A DNA stretch of 64,000 nt from NCBI RefSeq assembly GCF_000482865.1, contig NZ_AXWW01000017.1:101798-165797 (forward strand), given 5' to 3'. Source of the DNA: Actinokineospora inagensis DSM 44258 (lineage in GTDB: Bacteria > Actinomycetota > Actinomycetes > Mycobacteriales > Pseudonocardiaceae). A model generated the notes under the pieces. It saw nothing but the letters and a program-made list of their open reading frames with translations. It was not told the origin of the DNA and searched no databases. Shown here one piece after another: positions 35,651 to 45,394 of this stretch (its first letter is position 1; each line of letters begins with the position of its first letter). Made by a program: the position numbers and the translations under genes.

Positions 35651-37225
35651 ATGATTCACCACACTCGGGACCACCACCGCCGATGGACGGCACTCGGTCT
35701 GGGCGCGACCGTCGTCGCCACCGCGCTGTCGGTGCTCGCAAGCCCGACCGCGCAGGCCGCGACGGGAGGCACGCTCTACGTGGCCAACCAACGGGCCAAC
35801 ACGGTCTCGGTCGTCAACGCGGCCACCGGCACCATCACCGCGACCATCCCGGTCGGGTCGCAACCCAGCGGCGAGGCGATCAGCTCGGACGGCTCGCGGG
35901 TCTACGTCGCCAACTCCGGCAACGGCATCAGCAACGGCACGGTCTCGGTGATCGACACCAGCACCAACACGGTGACCGCCACCGTCGGGGTCGGTCTCAA
36001 CTCGGGCGCGATCCAGATCAACCCCAACGGTCAGTCCGTCTACGTCGCCAACGCGAGCAACGACTCCGTCTCGGTGATCAGCACCGCGACCAACACCGTC
36101 ACCGCGACGATTCCCGGGCTCGACTTCCCGCTGTCGGTCACCTTCAACGCCGCGGGCACGGTCGCCTACGTCGGCAACGAGACCGCGGTCGAGGTGATCA
36201 ACACCAGCACCAACACCGTCACCGCGACCATCCCGATCGGCGGCAGCGTCTCCGCCGTGGCGGTCAACCCCACCGGAACCCTGCTGTACGCGGTCGACCG
36301 GGACGACAACACCGTGGTCGTGATCAACACGGTCACCAACACCGTGACCACCACCATCCCGGTTGGCTCGTTCCCGACCGCGATCGCGCTCACCCCGTCC
36401 GGCGGCACCGCCTACGTCACGAACCTCTCAAGCAACAGCGTGTCGGTCATCAACACCGTCACCAACACCGTGACCGCCACCGTGCCGGTGGGCTCCTTCC
36501 CGACCGCCGTCGCGGTGTCCTCGGACGGTGGCACCGCCTACACCACCAACCAGAACACCGTGTCGGTCATCGACACCGCCACGAACACCGTGACCGGCAC
36601 CATCAGCGGATTCCTGGCAGGTGACGCCATCGTCATCGGCCCGGCGACCGTGGTGGCACCCACCGTCACCAGCGTGTCGCCGACCAGCGGCCCGGCGGCG
36701 GGCGGCACCACCGTCACCATCACCGGCACCGGCTTCACCGGCGCCACCACCGTCCACTTCGGCGCCACGACCGCGACGTTCGCGGTGAACAGCGACAGCT
36801 CGATCACCGCGACCGCACCCGCCGCCACGGCCACCGGCCCGGTCGACGTCACCGTCACGACTCCCGCGGGCACCAGCACCACCAGCTCCGCCGACCGGTA
36901 CGCCTACACCGCCGACACGACGAGCCTGACCGCAGGACCGATCCTGTTCTCCGTGGTCCCCGGTCACCTCTTCCTCACGCTGAACCTGTCGGCGACGCTG
37001 ACCGACACCACCACCGGCAGGGCCGTCCCTGGCCAGACGATCACCTTCACCGTCGGCTCGACCCCCGTGTGCACGGCCACCACCAACGCGAGCGGCGTGG
37101 CGACCTGCTACGGCCCGTGCCCGGTCCTGCAAGCACTGCTCGCGGGCCACTACACGGCCACCTTCGCCGGCAACGCCACTCTCGCGCCCGCCACCGCCCG
37201 CGGCGACCTCATCCAACGCCACTGA
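35651..37225 (+). CDS. Secreted YVTN-type beta-propeller with IPT/TIG domain
   Basis: 524 residues from the ATG at 35651 (GGGAGGA upstream). The signal peptide ([19 protein letters not shown]) ends at AQA-ATG. Residues about 40-325 hold seven YVTN-like blades, each with a version of [15 protein letters not shown] followed by TVTATIPVG. Residues about 338-425 form an IPT/TIG immunoglobulin-like domain ([21 protein letters not shown]). The last about 95 residues look like an Ig-like strand domain with two or three cysteines. Such proteins are surface or secreted binding scaffolds. No enzyme site is seen. It starts a run of three secreted genes. Confidence 0.9.
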   Translation: MIHHTRDHHRRWTALGLGATVVATALSVLASPTAQAATGGTLYVANQRANTVSVVNAATGTITATIPVGSQPSGEAISSDGSRVYVANSGNGISNGTVSVIDTSTNTVTATVGVGLNSGAIQINPNGQSVYVANASNDSVSVISTATNTVTATIPGLDFPLSVTFNAAGTVAYVGNETAVEVINTSTNTVTATIPIGGSVSAVAVNPTGTLLYAVDRDDNTVVVINTVTNTVTTTIPVGSFPTAIALTPSGGTAYVTNLSSNSVSVINTVTNTVTATVPVGSFPTAVAVSSDGGTAYTTNQNTVSVIDTATNTVTGTISGFLAGDAIVIGPATVVAPTVTSVSPTSGPAAGGTTVTITGTGFTGATTVHFGATTATFAVNSDSSITATAPAATATGPVDVTVTTPAGTSTTSSADRYAYTADTTSLTAGPILFSVVPGHLFLTLNLSATLTDTTTGRAVPGQTITFTVGSTPVCTATTNASGVATCYGPCPVLQALLAGHYTATFAGNATLAPATARGDLIQRH

Positions 37226-37296
37226 CGAGACCAGAGTCCACTGTGTACGGCCGGACCCGCGGTAGGTGGTTCCGGTCACCACGAATCGAGGCTGTT

Positions 37297-38982
37297 TTGC
37301 CCATCCACAGAAGACCCGTACGGCGCCTACGTGCTCTCGGCTCCGTGACCTCGCTGGTGCTGGCGTTGCTGGTTGCCGTGACGGCCCCGGCGCACGCCGC
37401 TTTCCCCGGTGCCAACGGCAAGATCTACCTCCGGCAGTCGGGTGAGGTGTACACGGTCGACCCCGACGGCGGCAACCCGACCCAGCTCACCAGCACCGGC
37501 GGCACCGCGTCCGAACCGAGGGTCAACGGCGACGGTACGAAGGTCGCGTTCCTCGGTACCCAGACCGGTACCAGGCAGGTGTACACAATGGACCCGGACG
37601 GGACGGACGTCACCCAGGTGACCACCGGCTCCGCCGCCCTCAGCAACTCGCTGGCCTGGTCCCCCGGCGGCGACCGGCTCGTCTACGTCGTCGACGGGAC
37701 GATCACGACCATCGACCCCGACGGCACCAACCCGGTCTCGCTGGGCGTGTCCGGGACCAACGTGTCGTGGTCGCCGGACGGCACCAAGATCGCCTACGTG
37801 GGGACCGGCAACATCCACACGATCCACACCGACGGGACCGGGGACACCACGCTGACCTCGGTGGGCCTCACCACGGCCACCGCCGAGCCGGACTGGTCGC
37901 CGGACGGCACCAAGATCGCCTTCTCGCTGTCGCGGATCGGCTTCCCCGCACAGATCTACACCATCAACGCCGACGGGACGAACCAGACCAACCTCTCCAA
38001 CGACTCCGAGAACGAGTCGTCCCCGGTCTGGTCCCCCGACGGCACCAAGGTCGTCGCGTGGCGGCAGAGCCACGGCCTGCTGTCGATGAACCCCGACGGC
38101 TCCGGCAAGGCGATCGTCTACGACACGACAACCCCGGTCATCCCGACCGACTGGTCGATCTCGACCACACCGCCGGGCGCCGACCTGTCCGTCTCGGTCA
38201 CCGACTCGACGGACCCGGTCGCCCTCGGCGGAGATCCGTACACCTACACCGTGACCGTGGCCAACGCCGGACCCGCCGGGGCGACCGGGGTGTCGGTGTC
38301 CACCACGCTGTCCGGCGCCAACCGCACCATCAACGCGGCCACCGCCTCGCAGGGCTCGTGCAGCGTTTCCGCGCCCACCGTGTCCTGCACCCTCGGCGCG
38401 GTCGCCGCGTCCGGCACGGCCACCGTGACCATCTCGGTCACGCCATCGGCCACCGGCACCATCACCGCCACCTCCACCGCGGCGGCCACCGAAACCGACC
38501 CGAACACCGGCAACAACACCGCCGCGCAGTCCACCACCGTGAACAACGCCCTCGGCTGCACCATCACCGGCACGCCCGGCAACGACACGCTCAACGGCGG
38601 CAACGGCAACGACGTCATCTGCGGCCTGGGTGGTGATGACACCATCAACGGCGGCAACGGCAACGACATCATCTATGGCGGCGCAGGCAACGACACACTC
38701 AACGGTGGCAACGGCGACGACACGCTCTATGGCGGCGACGGCAACGACGTCGTGGCAGGCGGCAACGGCAACGACCACATCTACGGCGGCGCGGGCAACG
38801 ACATCCTCGACGGCCAGAACGGCAACGACGTCCTCGTCGACCACGACGGGACCGACACCGTGAGCGGCTCCAACGGCAACGACACCATCGACGTGCGGGA
38901 CGGCGTCGGCGGCGACACGGCCAACGGCGGCCTCGGCACCGACACCTGCACCGTGGACGGAGGCGACATCACCAACTGCTGA
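37297..38982 (+). CDS. Secreted TolB-like beta-propeller / DUF11 / RTX calcium-repeat protein
   Basis: 561 residues. The start is taken as TTG 37297 because GAGG lies five bases upstream and the product then begins with an arginine-rich signal peptide ([15 protein letters not shown], cleaved after AHA). Residues about 35-285 carry PD40/TolB-type blades (repeated WSPDGTKIA). Residues about 290-395 form a DUF11-type Ig-like domain ([17 protein letters not shown], then [19 protein letters not shown]). Residues about 400-545 form a hemolysin-type RTX block of nonapeptides (GGNGND, GGAGND) that folds on calcium. The protein ends [11 protein letters not shown]. Probably a secreted, calcium-folded adhesin or matrix protein. 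Confidence 0.87.
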   Translation: MPIHRRPVRRLRALGSVTSLVLALLVAVTAPAHAAFPGANGKIYLRQSGEVYTVDPDGGNPTQLTSTGGTASEPRVNGDGTKVAFLGTQTGTRQVYTMDPDGTDVTQVTTGSAALSNSLAWSPGGDRLVYVVDGTITTIDPDGTNPVSLGVSGTNVSWSPDGTKIAYVGTGNIHTIHTDGTGDTTLTSVGLTTATAEPDWSPDGTKIAFSLSRIGFPAQIYTINADGTNQTNLSNDSENESSPVWSPDGTKVVAWRQSHGLLSMNPDGSGKAIVYDTTTPVIPTDWSISTTPPGADLSVSVTDSTDPVALGGDPYTYTVTVANAGPAGATGVSVSTTLSGANRTINAATASQGSCSVSAPTVSCTLGAVAASGTATVTISVTPSATGTITATSTAAATETDPNTGNNTAAQSTTVNNALGCTITGTPGNDTLNGGNGNDVICGLGGDDTINGGNGNDIIYGGAGNDTLNGGNGDDTLYGGDGNDVVAGGNGNDHIYGGAGNDILDGQNGNDVLVDHDGTDTVSGSNGNDTIDVRDGVGGDTANGGLGTDTCTVDGGDITNC

Positions 38983-38988
38983 CCACAG

Positions 38989-39028
38989 AGGACAGGTGCG
39001 CCTGCGATCCCGCGGGCGCACCTGTCCT
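38989..39028 (+). terminator. Strong hairpin after the RTX gene
   Basis: Perfect 14-base arms at 38989-39002 and 39015-39028 around a 12-base loop, six bases after the stop codon, followed by TGTGAG rather than a T-run. Confidence 0.8.
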
Positions 39029-39079
39029 TGTGAGCAGACGCCAGAAAGCCGGACGGGACAACACGAAACGGAGACCTCG

Positions 39080-39655
39080 ATGAACACCACCCACCCCAGC
39101 CGACGCCCGACAGCGGCCCGGCTCCGACGCCGGGCAGGCGCGGTCGCACCGCTGATCGCACTGTTCGCCCTGCTCCCGGCACCGGCCGCGCACGCCGCCG
39201 TCGGCTCGGTCACCTGCACCGGTAGCAGTCACGTCACCTTCTCCCCCGGCCTGACCCTCACCCCGCAAACCATCACCGTGCAGGAAACCGACACCATCCC
39301 GTCGTGCACCTCCACCGATGCCACCCTGACCAGCGTCACCACCGGTGGCACCTACTCCTACTCCGTCCCGAACGCCGCCTGCAACTACCTCGAACTCAAC
39401 CCCGCGGGCGGCGGCACCTTCACCATCCACTGGAACAACGGCCAGACCTCCACCGTCACCGGCCTCGCCAGCGAGCTGACCTCCACCGGCGGCCTCGTGC
39501 AGAACACCGCCACCGGCACCGTCACCGCGGGCGAGTTCACCGGCGCCAGCGCCTCCATCGCGTGGATCTACCTGCTGGTGAACCCGTTGCAGTGCCTGTC
39601 ACCGGGCCTGACCTCCCAAGACGGCACCATCCTGGTCCAGATCGCCGGGATCTGA
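39080..39655 (+). CDS. Secreted protein of unknown function
   Basis: 191 residues with GGAG seven bases before the ATG. A long signal peptide (arginine-rich N-terminus, then VAPLIALFALLPAPA) ends AHA-AVG. The mature 155 residues are Thr/Ser/Gly-rich and beta-like, with four cysteines (SVTCTG, PSCTST, NAACNY, LQCLSP) that could form two disulfides. The layout resembles small secreted proteins common in Streptomyces and relatives, but no function is known to me. It lies downstream of the RTX gene hairpin and is convergent with the biosynthetic cluster. Confidence 0.8.
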   Translation: MNTTHPSRRPTAARLRRRAGAVAPLIALFALLPAPAAHAAVGSVTCTGSSHVTFSPGLTLTPQTITVQETDTIPSCTSTDATLTSVTTGGTYSYSVPNAACNYLELNPAGGGTFTIHWNNGQTSTVTGLASELTSTGGLVQNTATGTVTAGEFTGASASIAWIYLLVNPLQCLSPGLTSQDGTILVQIAGI

Positions 39656-39700
39656 CCAACCCCCGGCGGCCACGCCAGGTGCGAGCCAGACCAGTCGTCG

Positions 39701-40495
39701 TCAGTGTGTCCTTTCCTTGGTGGTCACGCCGTCGGCCTGGCCGGGGACCAGGGCGGTCACGGGGTCGCCGCAGTGCACCGCGCCGGGGTGGCGCACTGCG
39801 GCGTACGTCCCGAACTTGGCGGCGGACCGGCTGATGAGTGAGCGCAGGACCGCGCGGTCCTTGGGGAGGTCGCGTTGTGGCTGGGTGACCATGACGCAGC
39901 GGATGCAGGGGCCGGTGACCTCGACGACGGCTTGGCCGATCCGCAGCTCGTCGCCCGCGGCGCCTTCGCCGGGATGGGCGGCGGAGGTGAGCACGATGTT
40001 GGGTCGGAACCGGCGCAGGTCCCAGTCACCGTCGGGGTACCACTGCCGCCCCAGGTCAAGCGAGTCCCGGCTCAGCAGGTGTACCGGACCCTCGTCGACG
40101 AACCCCCACGTGGGCAGGTCGAAGCTGGTCATGTCGGCGGGCCGGTCCAGGTCGCGCTGGTACTCCTCCACCGCCACCGCGTGACCGGCGGGCCGTTCCA
40201 GGCGAACCGGCTGGCCCAGCCACCGGCTGATGACGGCGTCCACGTCCGGATCGTCCGTTCGGACGGTCGGGCCGCCCGGCAGGGTGATCTCCGCCGCCGC
40301 GCCGAGCCAGCGGGCTGTGGCGTCAAGCAGGTCGGGGACCCGTTTCGCCGTCAGCACCCGGCCGGTGGCGACCGCGACGACGGCGAACGCGCGGTCGCCC
40401 ACCACCCCGCGATCGAGGACGAGCTCGGTGAGCCGCTCGCCGCCCATCGACTTCACCGGATAACGCCACAGCTCCGCCACCACCGGCGGGCTCAC
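39701..40495 (-). CDS. MOSC domain protein (YcbX/mARC-like, lacks its own ferredoxin domain)
   Basis: 264 residues from GTG 40495, which overlaps the stop of the upstream GNAT-ferredoxin gene by four bases. The N-terminal MOSC beta-barrel domain shows VAELWRYPVKSMGGERL and DRGVVGDRAFAVVAVATGRVLTAK. The C-terminal MOSC domain (about 120-260) shows FRPNIVLTSA, the molybdenum-ligand-type cysteines in VTGPCIRCVMVTQPQRD, and FGTYAAVRHPGAVHCGDPV. YcbX relatives have the same two domains followed by a 2Fe-2S ferredoxin; here that third domain is absent but is present at the end of the neighbouring protein. Family role: molybdenum-dependent reduction of N-hydroxylated compounds. A part in the cluster's chemistry or in resistance is inference. 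Confidence 0.88.
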   Translation of the reverse strand: MSPPVVAELWRYPVKSMGGERLTELVLDRGVVGDRAFAVVAVATGRVLTAKRVPDLLDATARWLGAAAEITLPGGPTVRTDDPDVDAVISRWLGQPVRLERPAGHAVAVEEYQRDLDRPADMTSFDLPTWGFVDEGPVHLLSRDSLDLGRQWYPDGDWDLRRFRPNIVLTSAAHPGEGAAGDELRIGQAVVEVTGPCIRCVMVTQPQRDLPKDRAVLRSLISRSAAKFGTYAAVRHPGAVHCGDPVTALVPGQADGVTTKERTH

Positions 40496-41292
40496 AGGTC
40501 CAGCACCAGGTTCGCGGCGGGCCGCGAGATGCACAGCAGGATGCTGCCATCGCCCGGGTCCACCTCGGGTCGCACGTGGTAGCTGACGGTGCCCTGCTTC
40601 AGCGGGCTGCTGCAGGTGCCGCACACCCCGCCCTGGCACAGCGACGCCGTCTCGATGTCGTGCTTCTCGGCGAAGAACAGCAGCGAGTCGCAGCCGCTGT
40701 CCCACACCACCTCCAGACCGGACCGCTCGAACCGCACCCGCAGTTCGGTGATGCCCGCCAGCGCGTCGATGCCGTCCTCGGCCCGAACCGTCGGCCGCAC
40801 CATGGGGATCGACTTCCGCTCGGGGTCGAGCATCGCCAGCCTGCCCGCGGGGAGCGGCGCGGGGTCCATCGGCACGAAACCGTAGCGGGCGAACCAGTCC
40901 CGCGTCGTCTTGGTGAAGACGACCGCGTCGGCGAACCCCGCCGACTCCAGCACGATCAGCATGCTGGCCAACAGGAACCGGCCGATGCCCAGGCTCTGCC
41001 AGCGCGCGTCGACCACCACGTTGAAGATCTCAGCGAGGTCGGTGAAGCGGCGGATTCCCGCGCACGCCACCACCTTCCGGTCGATCTCGACGACGTAGAG
41101 CTCCTCGACGTCGGTGTCGAACAGCTCCAGGTCCCGCGCGATCAGGCCGCCCGTCGCCACGAACGGCTTGGACAGCTCGTACATCGCGGTGGCGTCGCCG
41201 CTGCGGGCGCTACGGAACGTGGCATCGATGATCTCGGCCCCGCCCTGGCTCATGATGACGTCGAACCTCGGACGTTTGATCTCGTCAGACAC
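40492..41292 (-). CDS. GNAT acetyltransferase fused to a plant-type 2Fe-2S ferredoxin
   Basis: 266 residues. Residues about 20-170 form a GNAT fold with features of the N-acetylglutamate-synthase type (LYVVEIDRKVVACAGI, DLAEIFNVVVDARWQSLGIG, DWFARYGFVPMDPAPLP). Residues about 183-266 form a ferredoxin domain with iron-sulfur ligands Cys219, Cys224, Cys227 and Cys254 (SLCQGGVCGTC, then ILLCISRP). Start is GTG 41292, preceded by GAGGGGA and nine bases after the amidinotransferase stop. The fusion is unusual: the ferredoxin looks like the missing third domain of the adjoining MOSC protein. It may feed electrons to that protein while the GNAT part acylates an amine or hydroxylamine; both are inferences. 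Confidence 0.85.
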   Translation of the reverse strand: MSDEIKRPRFDVIMSQGGAEIIDATFRSARSGDATAMYELSKPFVATGGLIARDLELFDTDVEELYVVEIDRKVVACAGIRRFTDLAEIFNVVVDARWQSLGIGRFLLASMLIVLESAGFADAVVFTKTTRDWFARYGFVPMDPAPLPAGRLAMLDPERKSIPMVRPTVRAEDGIDALAGITELRVRFERSGLEVVWDSGCDSLLFFAEKHDIETASLCQGGVCGTCSSPLKQGTVSYHVRPEVDPGDGSILLCISRPAANLVLDL

Positions 41293-41301
41293 GGTGTCCC
41301 C

Positions 41302-42336
41302 TCACAGATAGGACGTGAGTTCGCCCGCGCGGCGCACGTCGAGACTGCAGCAATGGAAGCCGCCACCGAAGGTGCGACCGTGCCGGTAGGGCACCGGTAT
41401 GACGGTGAAACCCGCTGACTCCAACAGCTTCGCCAGCCCGTCCTGCGCCTGCGGCACGATGACCGTCTCCTCGTCGACCGAGAGGATGTTCATGCCGATC
41501 CAGGTGGAGGCGCGCGGCCACCCGAAGCCGAAACCGTCGTCCTGCGGGTCGTCGAACCACAGGGTCTTCCAGCCGCGCAACGGTTCCGGGATGCGGTCCT
41601 GGTCCAGTCGGCCCGCGTTGGCCAGCAGCACACCGGGCTTGAGCAGGTGCAGCGTGGTGCCGACGTGGTCGCCGCAGATCGCGATCTCGTGCACGCGGTA
41701 GTCGGAGCCCAGGGTCCGGGCCAGCCAGGCCGCCCCGAGGCGGTTGCCGGTGTTGCTCACGTTGTAGAACAGGTCGCGGCCGCACCGGATGATGTTGGCC
41801 GCGTCGAACAGCGGTTCCAGCTCGCTGAGCACCGGGGTGCCCGCCGCGTCGTACTGGTAGTTCTCGTCGGGCAGTTGGGGTTTGGGTGCCGCCAGCCAGC
41901 CCGCCCCGCCGTCGAAGTACTCGCGCAGCAGCTTGCGGTAGGGGAAGGTCTCGGCGTACCTGGCCCGCACGGCCATCGGCACCTCGATCACCGTCTCACC
42001 GACGACCAGCAGGCAGTCGCGTGGCATCAGGGCGTGGTTGGCGGTGCTCGCCCAGTCCAGGACGCCGATCGGTCGGCTGTGGTCGGCCGGGTCCGGCCTG
42101 CGCACGCGCACACCGAGCTCGCCGAGGGTGTCGGCGAGGGTCTGCAGGTCCTCCTCGGTCTCCGCCACCACCCTGGCCAGGGTGTCCGGTGAGACCACTT
42201 CGGACTCGTAGCCGTGCGGCGGTTCGAAGAAGTGCTTCATGGAATCGTCGATCGGCGGGAAGCTGAACCCCTCGGCGCTGCCGACGACGATCTCCTGGAG
42301 CTTGCCGAAGTCAGTGAACGACCGGACCGCGCTCAT
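41302..42336 (-). CDS. Amidinotransferase (arginine:glycine amidinotransferase/StrB family)
   Basis: 344 residues. The catalytic set of the family is present: Asp188 in IIRCGRDLFYNVSNTGN, His224 in CGDHVGTTLHLLKPGV, and the nucleophile Cys329 in GGGFHCCSLDVRR. The N-terminus (KLQEIVVGSAEGFSFP) and length also fit. It transfers an amidino group from arginine to an amine of an acceptor, making a guanidine. The acceptor could be a cluster-specific amine rather than glycine. Its ATG overlaps the SDR stop (ATGA). Placement beside a probable guanidine N-hydroxylase suggests that its product is the substrate of that enzyme or a related one. Confidence 0.93.
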   Translation of the reverse strand: MSAVRSFTDFGKLQEIVVGSAEGFSFPPIDDSMKHFFEPPHGYESEVVSPDTLARVVAETEEDLQTLADTLGELGVRVRRPDPADHSRPIGVLDWASTANHALMPRDCLLVVGETVIEVPMAVRARYAETFPYRKLLREYFDGGAGWLAAPKPQLPDENYQYDAAGTPVLSELEPLFDAANIIRCGRDLFYNVSNTGNRLGAAWLARTLGSDYRVHEIAICGDHVGTTLHLLKPGVLLANAGRLDQDRIPEPLRGWKTLWFDDPQDDGFGFGWPRASTWIGMNILSVDEETVIVPQAQDGLAKLLESAGFTVIPVPYRHGRTFGGGFHCCSLDVRRAGELTSYL

Positions 42337-43094
42337 AGCGTGTTCCTCTCTTGTGCGCCACGGCTCAGGGCCAGCCCGAAGGGCTGGTCGACGGACATCA
42401 ACTCGACGTAGTTCACGTTCACGTGCGCGGGCGTGCCGTGCGCCCACAGGACGACGTCCGCGACGTCACCGGGGGTCAGCGGGCTGATGCCCTCGTACAG
42501 GGCGTCCGCCCTGGCCTGGTCGCCCCCGAAGCGGACGAGGGCGAACTCCGAGCGCACCATCCCCGGCGCGACGCAGGTGACCCGGATGCCCGAGCCCTGG
42601 ATGTCCGCCCGGAGGTTCGCCGACAGGTGGTGGACGAAGGCCTTGCTGGCCGCGTAGACGTTGCCGCCGTAGAACGCGTACTCGGCGGCCAGCGACCCGA
42701 TGTTGATCACGTGGCCCGCCCCGGCCCGGCGCATCCTGGGCAGCACGGCGTGCGTGCAGGTGAGCAGGCCCGCGATGTTCGTGTCGAGCATCGTCTGCCA
42801 GTCGTCGGGATTCCCCTCGTCCAGCGGCCCGAGACCGAGGGACAGCCCGGCGTTGTTGACCAGCACGCCGATCTCGTCCAAGGCGTCGAAGGCCCGCTCG
42901 ACGGCCGACCGGTCCCGCACGTCCACGGCCAGCGCGCGCACCCGGTCCTCGCCGTGAGTGCTCGCCAGGTCGGCGAAGCGGTCGGCTCGGCGGGCGAACA
43001 GCGCCACTCGGTAGCCGCCGTCCAGGAAGCGCTCGGCGACGGCCCGGCCGATGCCCGCCGACGCGCCCGTGACCACAACCCAGTCGTCGTTCAT
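42333..43094 (-). CDS. Short-chain dehydrogenase/reductase (SDR)
   Basis: 253 residues. The cofactor motif is VVVTGASAGIGRAVA, followed by LVNNAG. The catalytic triad is Ser134 (INIGSLAAEY), Tyr147 and Lys151 (VYAASKAF). The C-terminus has APGMVRSEF. It belongs to the classical SDR group near YdfG, which oxidises 3-hydroxy acids such as serine derivatives; that substrate would fit an amino-acid pathway but is not proven. It overlaps genes on both sides by four bases, so it is translated with the N-hydroxylase and the amidinotransferase. Confidence 0.92.
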   Translation of the reverse strand: MNDDWVVVTGASAGIGRAVAERFLDGGYRVALFARRADRFADLASTHGEDRVRALAVDVRDRSAVERAFDALDEIGVLVNNAGLSLGLGPLDEGNPDDWQTMLDTNIAGLLTCTHAVLPRMRRAGAGHVINIGSLAAEYAFYGGNVYAASKAFVHHLSANLRADIQGSGIRVTCVAPGMVRSEFALVRFGGDQARADALYEGISPLTPGDVADVVLWAHGTPAHVNVNYVELMSVDQPFGLALSRGAQERNTL

Positions 43095-43789
43095 CGCGCG
43101 TCCTCCCGGTCTGGGTCGTCGGTGTGCGGCTGGAACGGGCAGACCCAGTCGGGCGAGGTCGCGCGACCGGAGTACTGCATGGCCTCCGAGCGCTCGCCGA
43201 AGTCGGCGAGGTTGGGGTTGATCGACCCCTGCAGCGCCGTTTCCCGGGCCCGCACCTCGTTGCGGATGCGCCCGTAGATCCCCCGCTCGCGCAGCCGCTC
43301 GAACTGCACGTGCGAGTTGAAGACGAGCGTGGGGTGGCTGAACCGGCGGGTGATCCGCGACGAGTTCGCGTGCAGCCCGACCACGAAGAAGGCCTGTCCG
43401 GCGATGCTGAACGCGAAGCGGTCGGACGTCGGGTCGGGGTCGGCGAAATCCGACCAGGCGAAGCGGCGGATGTCCCGGTCGTGCAATCCCTGCAACTGCG
43501 CCCACACCAGCGTCTCGAAGTCGGTCTCGGCAAGGCCGAAAGGCCCTTCGAAGGTGGCGGCGAACGTCGCGAGCAGGTGGTCGATGTCGTCGCGGCGCAG
43601 CGCGAAGTCCGTGACCGCCGCCACAAGTTCGTCCGTTGTGGACGGATCGCCCATCTGTCCGAAGTGGCGGTGCACGGTGGTTCCGCGCAACCACGCCGTT
43701 TTCCCCGCCACACAGGAGAACGTGTCGCCCAGGAGTTTCTCCCCCAGTGCGACGCGGATCTCCTCGGGCGTACTTCCCCCAGTTGTCAT
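43091..43789 (-). CDS. YqcI/YcgG family heme-dependent N-hydroxylase (GntA-like)
   Basis: 232 residues. Segments FSCVAGKTAWLRG, AWSDFADPDPTSDRFAFS, AFFVVGLHANSSR, THPTLVFN-type (here SHPTLVFNSHVQFERLRERG) and GSINPNLADFGERSEAMQYSG are family hallmarks of YqcI/YcgG. Members such as GntA of guanitoxin biosynthesis, and related arginine hydroxylases, are heme proteins that oxidise guanidino or amino nitrogen. The ATG overlaps the adenylation-gene stop (ATGA), and the stop overlaps the SDR start. Alongside the amidinotransferase it points to N-hydroxyguanidine or hydroxyarginine chemistry. The exact substrate is open. Confidence 0.88.
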   Translation of the reverse strand: MTTGGSTPEEIRVALGEKLLGDTFSCVAGKTAWLRGTTVHRHFGQMGDPSTTDELVAAVTDFALRRDDIDHLLATFAATFEGPFGLAETDFETLVWAQLQGLHDRDIRRFAWSDFADPDPTSDRFAFSIAGQAFFVVGLHANSSRITRRFSHPTLVFNSHVQFERLRERGIYGRIRNEVRARETALQGSINPNLADFGERSEAMQYSGRATSPDWVCPFQPHTDDPDREDAR

Positions 43790-45381
43790 GGTGCTGTCAC
43801 TCCCTGGTCTGTCTCCTGCGGTCGCGCGACGGCCTGCTCGCCGCGGTCCCGACCCCGGTACACCAGATCGGCGACCGGGAACTTGGCGAGCGCGGCGCGG
43901 TCGACCTTCCCCGGGCGGTTGAGCGGCAACTCGTCCAGCCACACGTAGAACCGCGGGACCATGTGTCCGGGCAGCCGCTCGCGCAGCCGCCGTACCAGCA
44001 CCTCGTCGGCCGACGGCGTGCCCGCCAGGAAGGCGACGACGGCCGTCCCGCCCGGGGTGTCCTCGCGCACCAGCATCGCGGCGTCGGCGACGCCGGGGCA
44101 CTGGCGCAGGGCGTGCTCCACCTCGCCGGTCTCCACCCGGAAACCGTTGATCTTCACCTGGTCGTCGATCCGGCCGAGGAAGACCAGGTCGCCGTCCGGC
44201 TGCCGCAGAACCCGGTCCCCGGTCGCGTACATCCGCTCACCCGGGGTGGGGGCGTACGGATCGGGCAGGAACGCAGCGGCCGTCCGAGCGGGCAGACCGA
44301 GGTACCCCCGGGCGAGGGCCGGACCGCCCAGGTACAACTGGCCGACCTCACCGACCGGGACCTGGCGCAACTCGTCGTCGAGGACGTGGGTGCGCACGTT
44401 CCGGATCGGTTTGCCGATCGGCGCCCGCTGCGGGGTCGACGGGAGGCACCGGTACCAGGTGACGGCCACCGAGGCTTCGGTTGGGCCGTAACAGTTCTGC
44501 ACGACCATCGCGCCCGCGGCCTCCGCCAGGCCGCGACCGTCCAATTGCGAGCTACCGGCCGCGACGAGCCGCACCCCGGCCTTGGCCAGGCGCGGCAGCA
44601 GGGACCCGCCGTACGGTCCCACCATGGCCGCCGGGATGTCCAGCACGGTGGCGCCGAGCGTGCGGGCCTCGTGCACGATCCGGGTCGCGGGCAGGTCGCC
44701 CTGCTCGGGGATCGCGACGGCGCCCCCGCAGCACAGGGCCATCAGGCAGTCCTGCATCGTGATGTCGACGGTGGCCGGGGACGTCCACAGGACGACGTCG
44801 TCCGGGCGGATCAGGTCCAGGTCGTCCCGGCTGGCCAGGATGAGGTTGACGATCCCCGCGTGCGGGACGCCGACCACCTTCGGGCGGCCGGTCGAGCCCG
44901 AGGTGGTGATCGCGTAGGCGAGGTCCTGCGGCGCGGGCACCGGCAGGCCCTCGCTCGTCGTGGGCTCGTCCCGCAGGCTGGGGTCGTCGAGGAGTTGCAC
45001 GCCCGGCAGCCATGTGTCGCGGGAGAGGGCGAGGATCTGCTCGCACCCCACGTCACGGAGCACTTCCGCGTTGCGGGCGGGCGGATCGTCGGGGTCCAAC
45101 GGCAGGCAGGCCGCACCGGACCGCATGGCGGCCACCAAGCCGACCAACGCGGCCGGGCCGCGCGGAATCGGCATCCCGACGATCTTCCCCGGTCCCGCAC
45201 CGAGTTTGCTGAGCCGATGCGCCAAGCGAGCCGTCTCGCGGCCGAACTCGGCGTAGGTCCACGAGCGGGCGGCGGTCCGCACGGCCGTGGCGTCCGGACG
45301 GAGCCGGACCTGCTGGTCGAACAGTTCACCGACCGTCAGGGCCGCGGACCCGTCCGCTCCGATCTGGCGAGAATCGTCCAT
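43786..45381 (-). CDS. Stand-alone NRPS adenylation enzyme
   Basis: 531 residues, no carrier domain. Core motifs: LTVGELFDQQVRLRPDA at the start, ITTSGSTGRPKVVGVPH (A3), TSPATVDITMQDCLM (A4), NCYGPTEASVAV (A5), GRIDDQVKINGFRVE (A8) and NRPGKVDRAAL (A10 lysine). The A4 segment carries V-D-I-T rather than the usual F-D-x-S. I do not predict the amino acid. The start is placed at ATG 45381 because AAGGAG lies nine bases upstream; an ATG six bases earlier is too close to that site. It is probably served by the free carrier protein at 49545-49841 and helped by the MbtH protein 13 bases upstream. Confidence 0.92.
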   Translation of the reverse strand: MDDSRQIGADGSAALTVGELFDQQVRLRPDATAVRTAARSWTYAEFGRETARLAHRLSKLGAGPGKIVGMPIPRGPAALVGLVAAMRSGAACLPLDPDDPPARNAEVLRDVGCEQILALSRDTWLPGVQLLDDPSLRDEPTTSEGLPVPAPQDLAYAITTSGSTGRPKVVGVPHAGIVNLILASRDDLDLIRPDDVVLWTSPATVDITMQDCLMALCCGGAVAIPEQGDLPATRIVHEARTLGATVLDIPAAMVGPYGGSLLPRLAKAGVRLVAAGSSQLDGRGLAEAAGAMVVQNCYGPTEASVAVTWYRCLPSTPQRAPIGKPIRNVRTHVLDDELRQVPVGEVGQLYLGGPALARGYLGLPARTAAAFLPDPYAPTPGERMYATGDRVLRQPDGDLVFLGRIDDQVKINGFRVETGEVEHALRQCPGVADAAMLVREDTPGGTAVVAFLAGTPSADEVLVRRLRERLPGHMVPRFYVWLDELPLNRPGKVDRAALAKFPVADLVYRGRDRGEQAVARPQETDQGVTAP

Positions 45382-45394
45382 GGCCATTGGCTCC

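Noticed and set aside
37327..39219. Open frame opposite the TolB/RTX gene
   Set aside because: Made of valine/alanine repeats mirroring the RTX block; no start signal.
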